Counted from the first letter of the stretch, positions 1-11,602 are shown. The stretch is DNA of 64,000 nucleotides from Elymus sibiricus (GCA_039707655.1 CM077668.1:399059630-399123629), one strand, 5' to 3'. Numbers and translations are program-made. The notes: a model not told the origin generated them from the sequence alone.

Positions 1-200
1 ACATGGGCTAGTTGATTTGGATCATGTATCACTTAGTTAACTTGAGGGATGTTAATTTAAGTGGGAGTTCATTAGTAATTTAATTAATTGAACTTAATTT
101 ATCATGAACTTAGTCCTGATAGTCTTTGCAAATTATGTTGTAGATCAATAGCTCGCGTTGTAGCTCCCCTGTTTTTGATACGTTCCTAGAGAAAGCTAAG
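1..200 (+). other. 5' leader of copia A internal region
   Basis: This untranslated stretch precedes gag. It matches the leader of copia B around 45540-45740 (shared phrases such as gagggatgttaat and agtgggagttc). No gene is seen. Confidence 0.7.
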
Positions 201-1112
201 TTGAAAGATGATGGTAGCTACTACACGGACTGGGTCCGTAACTTGAGGATTATGCTCATTGCTGCACAGAAGAATTATGTCCTTGATGCACCGCTAGGTG
301 ATGGACCTGCTGCAGGAGCTGCTGCAGACGTTGTGAACGCCTGGCAGGCTCGATCTGATGACTACTCGATAGTTCAGTGTGCCATGCTCTACGGCTTAGA
401 ACCGGGACTGCAAAACCGTTTTGAACGCCACGGAGCATATGAGATGTTCCAAGAGCTGAAATTGATATTTCAAGCTAATGCCCGGGTTGAGAGATATGAA
501 GTCTCCAACAAGTTCTTTAGCTGTAAGATGGAGGAGAACAGTTCTGTCAGTGAACACATACTCAGAATGTCTGGGTACCACAACCACTTGACTTAGCTGG
601 GAATTGATCTTCCGGTTGAGAGTGTTATTGACAGAGTTCTTTAGTCACTGCCACCAAGCTATAAAGGCTTCGTGATGAACTATAATATCCAAGGGATGGA
701 GAAGACAATTCCCAAGCTCTTCGCAATGCTGAAATCGGCGGAGGTAGAAATCAAGAAGGAGCATCAAGTGTTGATGGTTAACAAGACCACTAGTTTCAAG
801 AAAAAGGGCAAGGGAAAGAAGGGGAACTTCAAGAAGAACGGCAAGCAAGCTGCCGCTCCCACGAAGAAACCCAAAGTTGGACCCAAGCCTGAAACTGAGT
901 GCTTCTACTGCAAAGGAACTGGTCACTGGAAGGGGAACTGCCCCAAGTATTTGGCGGATAAGAAGGATGGCAAAGTGAACAAAGGTATATTTGATATACA
1001 TGTTATTGATATGTACCTCACTAGTGCTCGTAGCAGCGTCTGGGTATTTGATACCGATTCAGTTGCTAATATTAGTAACTTGAAGCAGGAGCTGCAGAGT
1101 AACGGAGACTAG
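201..1112 (+). pseudogene. copia A gag with CCHC knuckle and protease start (broken)
   Basis: Gag is the nucleocapsid-type structural protein that packages element RNA in cytoplasmic virus-like particles. The N-terminal half (201-596) has the copia gag (UBN2-type) pattern with motifs such as DWVRNLR and ENSSVSEH. One frame continues through in-frame TAG stops at 594-596 and about 642-644 into a Lys-rich segment. A zinc knuckle CFYCKGTGHWKGNC (C-x2-C-x4-H-x4-C) follows near 900-941. The protease start is visible as VFDTDS at about 1044-1061, where the catalytic Asp-Thr-Gly has become Asp-Thr-Asp, so the protease would be dead even without the stops. Copia B carries the matching region, independently damaged. 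Confidence 0.85.
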
Positions 1113-1502
1113 CTGAGGGCGAGGTGACGATATGTGTTGGAAGTGTCTCCAAGATTGATATGATCAATATCGACATGCTCGTAATACCTTCGGGATTAGT
1201 ATTAAACCTAAATAATGGTTATTTGGTGCTTGCGTTGAGCATAAAACATTATATCTGGATATTGTTTATTGCAAGACGGTTATTCATTTAAGTCAGAGAA
1301 TAATGGTTATTCTGTTTATATGAATAATATCCCTCGTGATCATGCACCCTTGTGAATGGTTTATTCTTGTTGAATCTCGATCGTAGTGATACACATATTC
1401 ATAATATTGATGCCAAAAGATGCAAAGTTGATAATGATAGTGCAACATACTTGTGGCACTGCCGTTTAGGTCATATTGGTGTAAAGCGCATGAAGAAACT
1501 CC
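1113..1502 (+). pseudogene. copia A protease to pre-integrase remnant
   Basis: No open frame spans this stretch, but it aligns to the matching part of copia B (46640-46985). Near 1440-1512 it encodes the GAG-pre-integrase signature with the LWHCRLGH motif, in which His and Cys residues form the zinc-binding HHCC part of integrase. Frame breaks surround it. Confidence 0.65.
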
Positions 1503-3224
1503 ATGCGGATGGACTTTTGGAAATCTCTTGATTATGAATCATTTGATACTTGCGAACCATGCCTCATGGGCAAGATGACTAAAACTCTGTTCTCCGGAAC
1601 AATGGAGCGAGCTACTGATTTGTTGGAAATAATACATACCGATGTATGCGGTCCGATGAATGTTGAAGCACGCGGCGGGTATCGTTATTTTCTAACCTTC
1701 ACAGATGATTTAAGTAGATATGGGTATATCTACTTGATGAAACACAAGTCTGAAACATTTGAAAAGTTCAAAGAATTTCAGAGTGAAGTAGAGAATCATC
1801 GTAACAAGAAAATAAAGTTTCTACGATCTGATCGCGGACGCGAATATTTGAGTTACGAGTTTGGCCTTCATTTAGGAAAATGTGGAATTGTTTCACAACT
1901 CACGCCACCTGGAACACCACAGCGTAATGGTGTGTCCGAACGTCGTAACCGTACTTTATTGGATATGGTGCGTTCTATGATGTCTCTTACCGATTTGCCA
2001 CTATCGTTTTGGGGTTATGCATTAGAGACAGCTGCATTCACGTTAAATAGGGCACCGTCTAAATCCGTTGAGACGACACCGTATGAACTATGGTTTGGCA
2101 AGAAACCGAAGCTGTCGTTTCTTAAAGTTTGGGGATGCGATGCTTATGTGAAAAAGCTTCAACCTGATAAGCTCGAACCCAAAGCGGAGAAGTACATCTT
2201 CATAGGATACCCTAAAGAAACAATTGGGTACACCTTCTACCACAGATCCGAAGGCAAGGTCTTTGTTGCTAAGAATGGGTCCTTTCTAGAGAAGGAGTTT
2301 CTCTCGATAGAAGTGACTGGGAGGAAAGTAGAACTTGATGAGGTAATTGTACCTTCCCTCGAATTGGAAAGTAGCTCATCAGAGGAAACCGTTCCCGTGA
2401 TGCCTACACCAATAAGAGAGGAAGATAATGATAAAGATCATGAAACTTCAGATCAAGTTAGTACTGAACTTCGTAGGTCGACCAGAGTACGTTCCGCACC
2501 AGAGTGGTACGGTAATCCTGTTCTGAAAGTTATGTTGTTAGACAACGGCGAACCTACGAACTATGAAGAAGCTATGATAAGCCCGGATTCCAACAAATGG
2601 CTTGAGGCCATGAAATCTGAGATAGGATCCATGTATGAGAACAAAGTGTGGACTTTGGTGGACTTGCCCGATGATCGGCAAGCCATTGAGAATAAATGGA
2701 TTTTTAAGAGGAAGACGGATGCTGATGGTAATATCACTGTCTACAAAGCTCGACTTGTCGCGAAAGGTTTTCGACAAGTTCAAGGGGTTGACTATGATGA
2801 GACTTTCTCACCCGTAGCGATGCTTAAGTCTGTCCAAATCATGTTAGCAATTGCCGCATTTTATGATTATGAAATCTGGCAAATGGATGTCAAAACTGCA
2901 TTCCTTAATGGTTTTCTCAAAGAAGAGTTGTATATGATGCAACCAGAAGGTTTTGTCGATCCTAAGGGTGCTAACAAAGTGTGCAAACTCCAGCGATCCA
3001 TCTATGGACTGGTGCAAGCATCTCGGAGTTGGAATATACGCTTTGATGAGGTGATCAAAGCATATGGTTTTGTACAGACTTACGATGAAGCCTGTATTTA
3101 CAACAAAGTGAGTGGGAGCTCTATAGCATTTCTAATATTATATGTGGATGACATATTGTTGATTGGAAATGATATAGAATTTCTGGATGGCATAAAAGGA
3201 TACTTGAATGAAAGACCTCGGTGA
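1503..3224 (+). pseudogene. copia A pol: integrase and reverse transcriptase (573-codon open part)
   Basis: This is the longest open part of pol. Integrase comes first: the D,D-35-E residues sit in HTDVCGP, LRSDRG and NGVSERRN. The C-terminal integrase/linker part follows (PKLSFLKVWGCDAY), then the Ty1-type RT with KARLVAKGFRQ, QMDVKTAFLNG, and the catalytic YVDDILL near 3140-3160. The apparent start Met is only the first ATG after the break from the pre-integrase segment. The frame is lost near 3210, just after the RT, so RNase H falls in another frame. The protein would insert cDNA and copy element RNA. It is called broken because gag, protease and RNase H are disconnected. Confidence 0.9.
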
Positions 3225-3800
3225 AGTTGCTTATATATTGGGCATCAAGATCTATAGAGATAGATCAAGACGCTTGATAAGACTTTCAATGAGTACATAC
3301 CTTGACAAGATTTTGAAGGAGTTCAAAATGGATCAGTCAAAGAAGGAGTTCTTGCCTGTATTGTAAGGTGTAAAGTTGAGTAAGACTCAAAGCTCAACCA
3401 CGACAGAAGATAGAGAGAGAATGAAAGTCATTCCCTATGCCTCAGCCATAGGTTCTATAATGTATGCCATGCTGTGTACCACACCTAATGTATGCCTTGC
3501 CACGTGTCTAGCAAAGGGGGTACAAGAGCGATCTAGGAGTGGATCACTGGACAGCGGTCAAAATTATCCTTAGTAACTAAAGGACTAAGGAAATGTTTCT
3601 CGATTATGGAGGTGATAAAGAGTTCGTCGTAAAGGGTTACGTCGATGCAAGCTTTGACACCAATCTGGATATCTCTGAGTAGCAAACCGGATACGTATAA
3701 TGGAGCAGTCATTTGGAATAGCTCCAAGTAAAGCGTGATAGCAGCATCTACAGTATGACATAAGGATTTGCAAAGTACACATGGGTCTGAATATTGCAGA
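3225..3800 (+). pseudogene. copia A connection/RNase H remnant
   Basis: The RT-RNase H continuation is readable in pieces. Motifs equivalent to YLDKILKEFKMDQSKKEF and YASAIGSIMYAM are present, followed by a damaged stretch carrying the VDASFDTNLD part of RNase H near 3640-3665. Frameshifts and a missing segment near 3490-3540 remove any functional domain. Copia B 48720-49450 is the counterpart. Confidence 0.75.
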
Positions 3801-3848
3801 CCCATTGACTAAAATTCTCTCTCACGAGCAAAACATGATCACACCTTA

Positions 3849-3957
3849 GAACTCTTTGAGTGTTAATCACATGGTGATGTGAACTAGATTATTGACTCTA
3901 GTGAACTCTTGGGTGTTAATCACATGGCGATGTGAACTAGATTATTGACTCTAGTGC
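3849..3957 (+). repeat. 54-bp tandem duplication upstream of copia A purine tract
   Basis: The unit starting GAACTCTT at 3849 recurs at 3903 (period 54), each carrying gtgttaatcacatgg and gaactagattattgactcta. Copia B has only one copy at 49475-49530, so the duplication is specific to this copy or sublineage. Confidence 0.85.
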
Positions 3958-3968
3958 AAGTGGGAGAC
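3958..3968 (+). promoter_or_regulatory. copia A polypurine tract
   Basis: AAGTGGGAGAC lies directly before the LTR start, where plus-strand DNA synthesis is primed. The identical sequence precedes the right LTR of copia B (49535-49545). Confidence 0.8.
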
Positions 3969-4085
3969 TGATGGAAATATGCCCTAGAGGCAATAATAAA
4001 GTTGTTATTATTTTATATTTCCTTGTTCATGATAAAGGTTTATTATTCATGCTAGAATTGTATTGACCAGAAACTTAAATACATG
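3969..4085 (+). repeat. copia A 3' LTR, first part (before nested LARD)
   Basis: This part starts TGATGGAAATATG, a one-base change from the TGTTGG seen in copia B, and is colinear with copia B LTR 42671-42788. It breaks at ACATG/TGTGGCACC where the LARD enters. Confidence 0.9.
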
Positions 4086-6021
4086 TGTGGCACCCCGGCT
4101 CAGAGAGATCGGAACACCCCGTATTCCAGCCCAGAGAACAAATCAGCTCTTTATTAAGAATAAACGGGGTACATGGGTCCGATATTACAAAGGATTACTG
4201 GGGCACGGCGACACTTCGCCTGCGCAGATAGCTCTATGCTAGCAGCGGAACATCTCGAAACGGAATAACTTCTAGCAGCGGAACAGCGACGACGGTGATG
4301 GACTCCACTCCGCAGGGACTCTAGCTGGGACGTATCCTAGAGTGCAACCTCGGGATCCTCGACAAACAAGCAATCACGGCATCACCTGCAATCTGGCATG
4401 ACACGACAGGTGAGTACTTTGAATGTACTCGCAAGCTCACAGCAACCAAAGCAATCAAGACATACAACAGCATGGCATTTATAGGTTAACCATCAAAGAT
4501 GAACACAATACTACTAGAACAACATGAGCATGGCAACATCATGAGCATGGCAACAACATGAGCATGGCATGTACATATAATTCATGATATGAACAGGATG
4601 ATACTAGCACTAGCATGCAAGGGGGTCGACATGTAAGGTCTCGTGGACCAACTTACTCTGCTCGGAGATTATCTCGTAACCACAAACTTACCATCATGAT
4701 CATCACATGACGACACGGAGCTTGATCTCTACCTGTGATCATCGCATGACCACATAAAGATCGACCAACTTCTTTTCTCATCGAACCGGGGTTGTTTATT
4801 ATTCAGATTATTATTTCTGTTGACCCATAGTGTGACCTACTACGAACTGTGTCCATGACCGAGGACGCGGCTATCGATAGATTATAAACTCTGCAGAGGT
4901 TAGTACACTGTACCCACACCACGGAACTCATGGCCTCGTGCTCCCATTCGGGTGGACCAATGACGTTCCGACAAAACCAGTCTATTGCATGACACTCTCC
5001 CGGCCACTCCCGACAAACTCCCCTTTGGGCTATGTCCTGGGTCGCCCTGATGTCAACTCGTGACATCCGCCACCTTTGTGGCCGCCACCGTCGTGGCCAA
5101 AACAAACTCATCCCAAACGGGGACACCCGGGTACAACACAACTCGGGCACAAGGCTTATGGCCGCCTACCTGATCAGGGTAGCGCGCGCACATAACCTTC
5201 CCTAGTTGGAGGCACCGGCGAGAGGCATGACAATAGACCGAATCAGGGCCTCCCATAAGGCAAGTGTGGCTGCACTGGTTAGCTCGATTCGGTGGCACCA
5301 TGACTCAGCCAACAGATTTGTACAAGTTCGATTAATGTCAGATTCAACTTGAATAGTGATGAGCTGAGTCACAATAAAATACATAATGAAATAACAATGC
5401 AGATGAGCATGACATCAGTGTAACCATGGATGGGCAACATAACCATTTAACATCATAATGATAAATCATATATGCTACGGGAAGCAAATGAGCAGGGCAT
5501 AGCGATTATCACAAGTATTTTCATATCAAATCGTAACTACTCAAGTGAGCATAGCATTATCACTAGCATCGAAAATAATTACAAGAATAAAACATGATAA
5601 GAATATCCTTAGCAATTAATCATATCACTTACTAGATGAAAATGAACATGGCATAAGCATAGACCTGGATTCACAAGCATATTCGAAGTATTCACAAAAT
5701 AATTAAATGCGCAAACAATTATTAAATATTCAAGTGGAAACCATGGCTACTGCAATGCCATCATGCAAGTGGCTGTTGTGGCTTGCCTGGGGATGGAGGA
5801 ACCATCGGGGAGAAGCGCGATGAACTCGCGGAAAGAATTGCCGGAAAAGTTTCCCTCTCGGCGGAGCTATATTAAGGGCAGGGGCAAAATGGTCATTTTT
5901 AGAGTGTGACAACATCATGAAAATGGTACCATCGGAACAGGCTCGACGAACTGAGATCGTGGGCTTTGGAATCACCTGATTCGGAGTTGCGGGTGAAAAG
6001 TTACGGCCGTTCGTTCGATAG

Positions 6022-6054
6022 GCAGAAAAACAAATAAAAATTGAGTTTTTCTGC
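6022..6054. other. Perfect 10-bp inverted repeat in LARD LTR
   Basis: GCAGAAAAAC (6022-6031) pairs with GTTTTTCTGC (6045-6054) across a 13-nt loop. It is followed by the palindromic CGGACGAACGTCCG and a TATA-like ctatataac. It is conserved in the other LTR at 13575-13607. The role is unknown. Confidence 0.7.
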
Positions 6055-7411
6055 TACTAACGGACGAACGTCCGCTATATAACCCTTTCGGCTGGCTGGG
6101 AGAAACTGAAAGCGTACTTCGCTAAAATACGTTTTCAGAACAGAGAAAACGCACTTTCAGCCAAAGTACTGGCATAATACGCTTTCAAATATCTAAAACG
6201 TATTTAACAGAGTACGTCTCCACTTAAGACGTGAGCGGGCCCGGGGTCAATGGTTCTGTCCGGCTGACGAGTGGGGTCGCGGGAGGTGGGGCACGCCTTG
6301 ACTGGTCGTCGTCTTCAAGCTCGCCTGCGCCCGCGCCTGGCCGTGGACAGGGCCGACTCCGGCGACGACAGCCGGCGGCTCCGGCCACCATTTGCCGTGC
6401 TCCGACCACCGGCGAGCTCGTGGAACCGAGCCGCACCCGTCCCCGCATAGTACGGACGGCGAAGAGCACCGAGAAGAGCGAGGCAACGACCGTGGTGGAT
6501 GGCGGCTCCGGCAAGATTGGCCAGCGCTGCACGGTGACGGAGACAAGGTGCTAGGGCCACGGGGAGGCTTGCGGAGGTTGCTAGGACTCTCAGGTGAGGG
6601 TAGGAGGGAGAGAGCGGGCTCGGGCAGCCGGAATTTAGGAGAAGGCCGAAGGTGGCCATGGTGGCAATGGCGGGCGGGGAGGGGCTCCGGTGCTCGTTTG
6701 ACTGGTCGGGGAGGACTAGAGGAGGGTGGTGAGGAGGTGGATGAGCTCGGGAGGCCTCGGGGTGGGCTATATATAGCCGGGCGGTGATGCCCTTGCCGGA
6801 AACCGACGGGAGCTCGCGGCTGATGCTCTCTGGCACGACCGCGTGCATGAGCGCACGCGCGGAGGGGGAGAGAGGGCTAGGGAAGGTGTATTTGGTGCAA
6901 AGGTGCCGCGGGGAGGAAGAGGACAAGGGCTAAGCGACGACGGCCGCGGGCATCCCGGGACGGCGTGCTCGCCGGAGAGGAAAGAGGAGAGGGGGAGGGG
7001 TCCAGAGAGGACACGAGGACGCAGGAGACCGAGAGCAATGCTGTGGACATGGTGCGGTGGCGAGAGCTCGGCGTTTGGGCGGCGGCAGAGGGACCCGAAG
7101 TCCAGAGCACACTTTCGGCGTGCCAGGCCACGTGGTCACCGCGTGCACAGGCACATGCGGTGCACTCTGGCCAACCAAACGATGTCTAGCGTCTTGTCCT
7201 TCCTAAGTGGGTCCTACCTGAGGTGATAGATCGAGTAAAGGCACTGTGGGTGGATGTGAGAGGTCGACTGAACTTTGTTGTTGCCAACTTAGGCACGAAG
7301 TAGTGATCAAATGGGAGGGCATAAGGAGTAACCAGGATGTCACGGAGACTTAGGGTAGGAAGGACTATGATCCTGTGAATTTTGAGGTCATTTGGACAAG
7401 GTTAGAGTGTA

Positions 7412-8210
7412 GTTGCTTCACAACTGCAAAAATTTGACCAGAATCTAGATCAGGAAGTAGCACTCACATGGTTGTTTGGATTGAGCTTAAAATGGGTGAA
7501 GGGTGATCATTTGGGTATATGAAGGTTCCATAAAAATTTCATCTCATTTGGATAAACCAAAATGGTACTTCCTTCACAATGATACCCATTGGACAGAAAC
7601 TTGGGGGAATTTTGCAGAGAAAATGGCTTGGCAAAATAATGTGAATTTTGGCATGCTCACATTATTTATGGATATTTAGGTCCTGGATTAATTTCAGAAT
7701 TTTGGAAGCAATATAAAATATAGTTGCTTCACAAACTGAAATTGTGACCAGAAACCAAGATTGGATGTTGTGCTCACATAGATTGTTGGATGGAGATGAA
7801 ATTTGGTGGAGAGTCCCGATTTGATCACATGAATTATCTCCCAAAATTTCAAATCATTTGGATAAGCCTAGATAGTACTTCCTTCACAAAGCTTCTCTCT
7901 AAACAGAAACTTTGGAAATTTTCTGAGGAAGATTTACTAGGCAACTGAAGTTGAATTTTGGCATGTGGCAATTATTTGGATAAGAGAGAGTGCCCAAACA
8001 GTTTTAGGGCAATCAAGAAAATATAAATAGCACTTCCTTCACAAAGTGCCTTGCTGGACAGAATAGGAAAATGAATATTCCTGAATTATTTTTGAACTAG
8101 GCAAGGATGGATTTTGACATATTTGTGGAAGATATGATCCAAAGAATTTATGAGAATTTTTTGGGAATTTTTGGAAAGACAGAAATATAGGTTGCTTCAC
8201 AACCTAGGGC
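7412..8210 (-). repeat. 155-bp tandem array in left LARD LTR (six landmarks, 310-bp dimer)
   Basis: The landmark CTTCACAA recurs at 7416, 7572, 7727, 7882, 8037 and 8195, so the spacing is 156, 155, 155, 155, 158 bp. Units alternate: 1 and 3 begin GTTGCTTCACAA and share gaccaga and tgctcaca-like blocks; 2 and 4 begin GTACTTCCTTCACAA and share acagaaactt and gaattttggcatg. This indicates a diverged dimer-based tandem array. Confidence 0.8.
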
Positions 8211-8448
8211 AAACAGGGTTATTCCTTTAATAGAAAAAGGAATATTCCCAATAAATAAATATTGGAGTTGGGCTAAGCTGGAAATGACATGGCCTTGGGA
8301 TAGATTTGAGAATGGCAAGCCACTAGGAAGTGGCAGGAGAGAAGATTTTCCCAGGTTTCAAGACCACATAGCCACGGAAAAAGAACTCCAAATAAAAATT
8401 CGAAGAAATCCAAAAGAAAAAGAAAGGGCCAAAAATCGGGGTGTTACA

Positions 8449-8462
8449 AACCTACCCCCCTT
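8449..8462 (-). promoter_or_regulatory. LARD polypurine tract
   Basis: On the minus strand this reads AAGGGGGGTAGGTT and abuts the 3' LTR start TGTAACACC, the expected plus-strand primer site. Confidence 0.8.
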
Positions 8463-9424
8463 ACGATAAATCTCGTCCTCGAGATTTGGTTGCTCAGGGA
8501 ACAAGTATGAATATACTGACTTAAGGAAACCATTTCCAACTCGGGTATCCTTTTTCCTTCATATGATGTTCCCACTGAATTTCATCTAACTGACTGCCTT
8601 GCTCTGGGGTGGTTTACTTCACCGTATCCATATTCTGACAGGTCTTTCTTCATATGTTCATCCTTGTTCTGACTTCAATTCTTTTATGTCTGCTGCCTTG
8701 TCTGATATTATCATGACCGGGATTTCCATAAGTCCAGGAGTGAGGTCCCTATTGACGTGTCATTCTTATATCCAGCACTGATAGTATCAATGGAGTCGGG
8801 AACAAATTTTCTCGATGGACATGAAACATTTATTCCTTGCATCGGGTTACTAGAGTAGATGCATGTCTTCCGGGTTCAAAACAATGCTGAGAATCATAGC
8901 CGTTCTCTTGGCAGGATCTGACTGCTAGAAGGTAGTTCTGAATTACCTTGGCTGGCTCCACTGTCTCGAATCTGTACTGATGATTCGACTGTCACCTTGA
9001 TATGAGGTCCTTACAAACAGAGTAGACCCCTTGGGTGTGTGTTCATGGTGATCAATACGGAATCAGACTATCTTGGGTATCCGTACCATGTTGTTCATGC
9101 AACTATTATCATACCTGTATTGCCAGGCTTGCTCCTTCATTATTGTTCTCTTTTTCTAAATCTTTTGCTGAAAGAGCTTGGCCATAAATATCTTTAATTC
9201 TTCGTGTGACCATAGGTATTGTCAGGTGCAACTTTCTAGCAATCATACCTTATCCTTATCCTCAGGCAGTGTAGCAATGTTTAACTGGCAAGTTTATCAT
9301 CTCTCGAGCTTTAAATGTAGGGCAATGATCATCTGAACCTTTGCCAGAAATCGACAAATAAATCAGTAGCCACCAGAACAGTCTTTACAACTCAGATCTG
9401 GGACATTACTGAAATAACTCAACC

Positions 9425-9680
9425 TTGGCTCACGACGGCTAAAAAGAAGCTCAGAGCATGAGGCAGTGTTGATGAGAAGAATGTAGCAGTTCCCTAAGAC
9501 GACCGAAGAACAGCTCAGAGCATAGGGTCACTGGTACAAAAAGAAACTCAACAGCTGCCCGAGATGGCCGAAAAGCAGCTCAGAACACGGGTCAGTTGTT
9601 GAAAAGAGAAATATAAAGGCAGCATCCACCCTAAATGGCCGAAAGCAGCTCAGAACGCAGGCGTGGTGCCATTGCCAAGA
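9425..9680 (-). repeat. Four-copy 64-70-bp tandem repeat in LARD internal domain
   Basis: AGCTCAGA recurs at 9448, 9512, 9577 and 9647 (spacing 64, 65, 70). Each copy is preceded by a nnGGCCGAAAAGC-like stretch and followed by a short purine-rich spacer. Copies are diverged. Confidence 0.75.
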
Positions 9681-10159
9681 AAAAGGTAGCCAAGGGTTCA
9701 TCATGATCATATACCAGGTTCACAGTTATTTGTATAGAGCTCACTGTTGTGGTCAATCATTCATGATAGTGACAAGGGTTAACGATATCACCTTGTCGGG
9801 CGTGAGGAAGCTGGCCTTGATATCCACCGTCAAGATTGTTGTCCCAATCATTTTCTTGCCTCGTAGCTTGTCAGACATTGCATCACACTGAGGTGTATAT
9901 TCTTCCTCTTACATAATTCATGTGGTTGTCGGATTCTCATTATGCTTGTATCATCGTTCGAGTGACTTGAATGACCTTGGCAGCATGCCCACAATATATA
10001 TGGAAGGGTGTGTAGCTGAGCAGTTGATTCCTGAGGCAGACACTTGGGTCCTGACTGATTCTTGCTTCTGACAAAATTGTTGTGGATCTGATCCTTGAGA
10101 GGCACTGCCATATACTACCAAATCACTGTGTAACATCTTGATGACTGTTGGTTGTCCTG

Positions 10160-10440
10160 TACTGACGAAGATTGGATAGGTTGTGTTGGAAGCCATCTGA
10201 GAGTATCGTGCTGAGGAAGACTGAATAGCTTGTGCTCAAAGCTTTTGCCGGGATAGTGTGCTGAAGAAGACTGGGTATCGTACCTCAGAAGTTTTCTGCG
10301 GTGGCTTACCGAAGAAGACTGAGTATCTTATATTGGAAGTCATCCACATATCGTACTGAAGAAGATTGCGGAACCTTGCTTTGTAAGCTTCCATGGTAAC
10401 GTGTGGAGGAAGACTGGGTTGCTTATACCAGAAGCTTCTC
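10160..10440 (-). repeat. Six-copy 48-bp tandem repeat in LARD internal domain
   Basis: GAAGAAGACTG and close variants occur at 10164, 10213, 10263, 10311, 10358 and 10406 (spacing 49, 50, 48, 47, 48). The phrase RGTATCKTR...GAAG follows most copies. It lies in the middle of the non-coding internal domain. Confidence 0.8.
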
Positions 10441-11585
10441 TCTGTGATATGTGAACTGAATGCCATATAAATACACCTTTGATATTCCTCTGACTGGAAA
10501 TGTACTGTTGTCTTGCACACAAATTGTCTTCCAGCTGGTTCATTACAATTGTGATGGTTGCGCACTGAGGTAAACTTGATGCTGATGGTCAATCCAGGAT
10601 AGCATTTGCATTCAGATCAGATATTTCCAATATAATGCAGTCGGCTGAGAATTTCATAATGTTTAGCTGAGCTTCAGAATATTTGAATTCCTCACTGATT
10701 TTTCGAGTCCGGGGTCGGTTGATGAGCAACTTTCATAAGGGGAAATATGGTAACATCGAGGGCCCAAAGAAAGAAGTCAAAAGAAACGACTAAAACAAAA
10801 GCACACACAACATTAAGATTACATACAAGCAACTTCACATTTTACAGCTATTCACCTCACTATGCATGCCTACTTAAGCACACAATTCTCGAGGAAATTC
10901 CGGTACTACGATCTAATATGCTGTGGCGGTGTGCACGAAAGTGGATCAGCGTGTGGAGCGGTTGGTGTAAACAGAGCTACACCAAACGCTGGCTCAGCAC
11001 TGGTTGCATCTGGACGGGCTTAGCGGTGAGGATGGACTCGGTGATCATGTAGCGAGACACGGATGTCATGGCCATATCATCATCAAGCGTACGAAAGGGA
11101 ACCGTACTTGTCCAGGGAATGAGTGATAGAGTAGGATAGTGGTGGAAAGCAGGCTCTCCTGGCATTGCCCTTTCCTGGTAACAAAGACCAGTGAGGGTTG
11201 CCAAACAGCAGGTTGGATGGCAAGATCCGGGGTAGAGGCATGTCTACCACCGAAACGATAGGTGTGGCTCAAAAGAATATTGGTGCGATACCTGTGCATC
11301 AATCCTGCAAGTGATCGAAACCACTAGGTACCTCGGCATCACTCCGCTGGGACAGAGATGACACCAAACAACAACGAGCAAGTATGCAAAGCTGGAGGGT
11401 GCAGGTAGTGGATCGAAACCGATGCCACCTACACTCACAAGATCAATCGTTAGCGACAAGATAATAAGTCTATATGCATGCTGTGCAGCAAACAAATGCA
11501 ACAACCAAATGCAACAAGCAAGCTAGACTCTAAACTACCGGTTTCTAACGCTCGCACTGACTAGGGCGTCCTACAGCCAGACCTG

Positions 11586-11597
11586 GCTCTGATACCA
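11586..11597 (-). promoter_or_regulatory. LARD primer binding site (tRNA-iMet type)
   Basis: On the minus strand this is TGGTATCAGAGC, the standard plant initiator-Met tRNA PBS, five bases from the LTR end. It sets the element on the minus strand. Confidence 0.92.
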
Positions 11598-11602
11598 AGC
11601 CT

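Larger units (their letters stand above)
4086..8448 (-). repeat. LARD 3' LTR (left copy, 4363 bp)
   Basis: This copy runs from TGTGGCACCCC to GGGGTGTTACA on the plus strand and matches 11603-16000 throughout. Relative to the other LTR it lacks about 36 bp after CCCAGAGA (near 4137), with short direct-repeat homology at the break. Scattered substitutions are visible by eye. A GC-rich block (6230-7150) and the 155-bp array (7412-8210) are internal parts. No coding function is supported. Confidence 0.93.
8463..11585 (-). other. LARD non-coding internal domain
   Basis: These 3.1 kb lie between the PPT and PBS. All open frames are about 120 codons or shorter, with no gag, protease, RT or integrase motif. 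The domain holds two tandem-repeat blocks (9425-9680 and 10160-10440). Conserved non-coding internal domains in LARDs are thought to be needed for RNA packaging, so structure rather than protein may be what is kept. Confidence 0.8.

Noticed and set aside
4803..5150. 115-codon minus-strand frame kept in both LARD LTRs (also 12356-12703)
   Set aside because: It is duplicated because the LTRs are; no domain, no upstream coding context, and overlapping open frames on the same strand.
10160..10440. CRISPR-like array in the LARD internal domain
   Set aside because: Repeats are diverged and contiguous with no unique spacers, in plant nuclear retroelement DNA; an ordinary tandem repeat.
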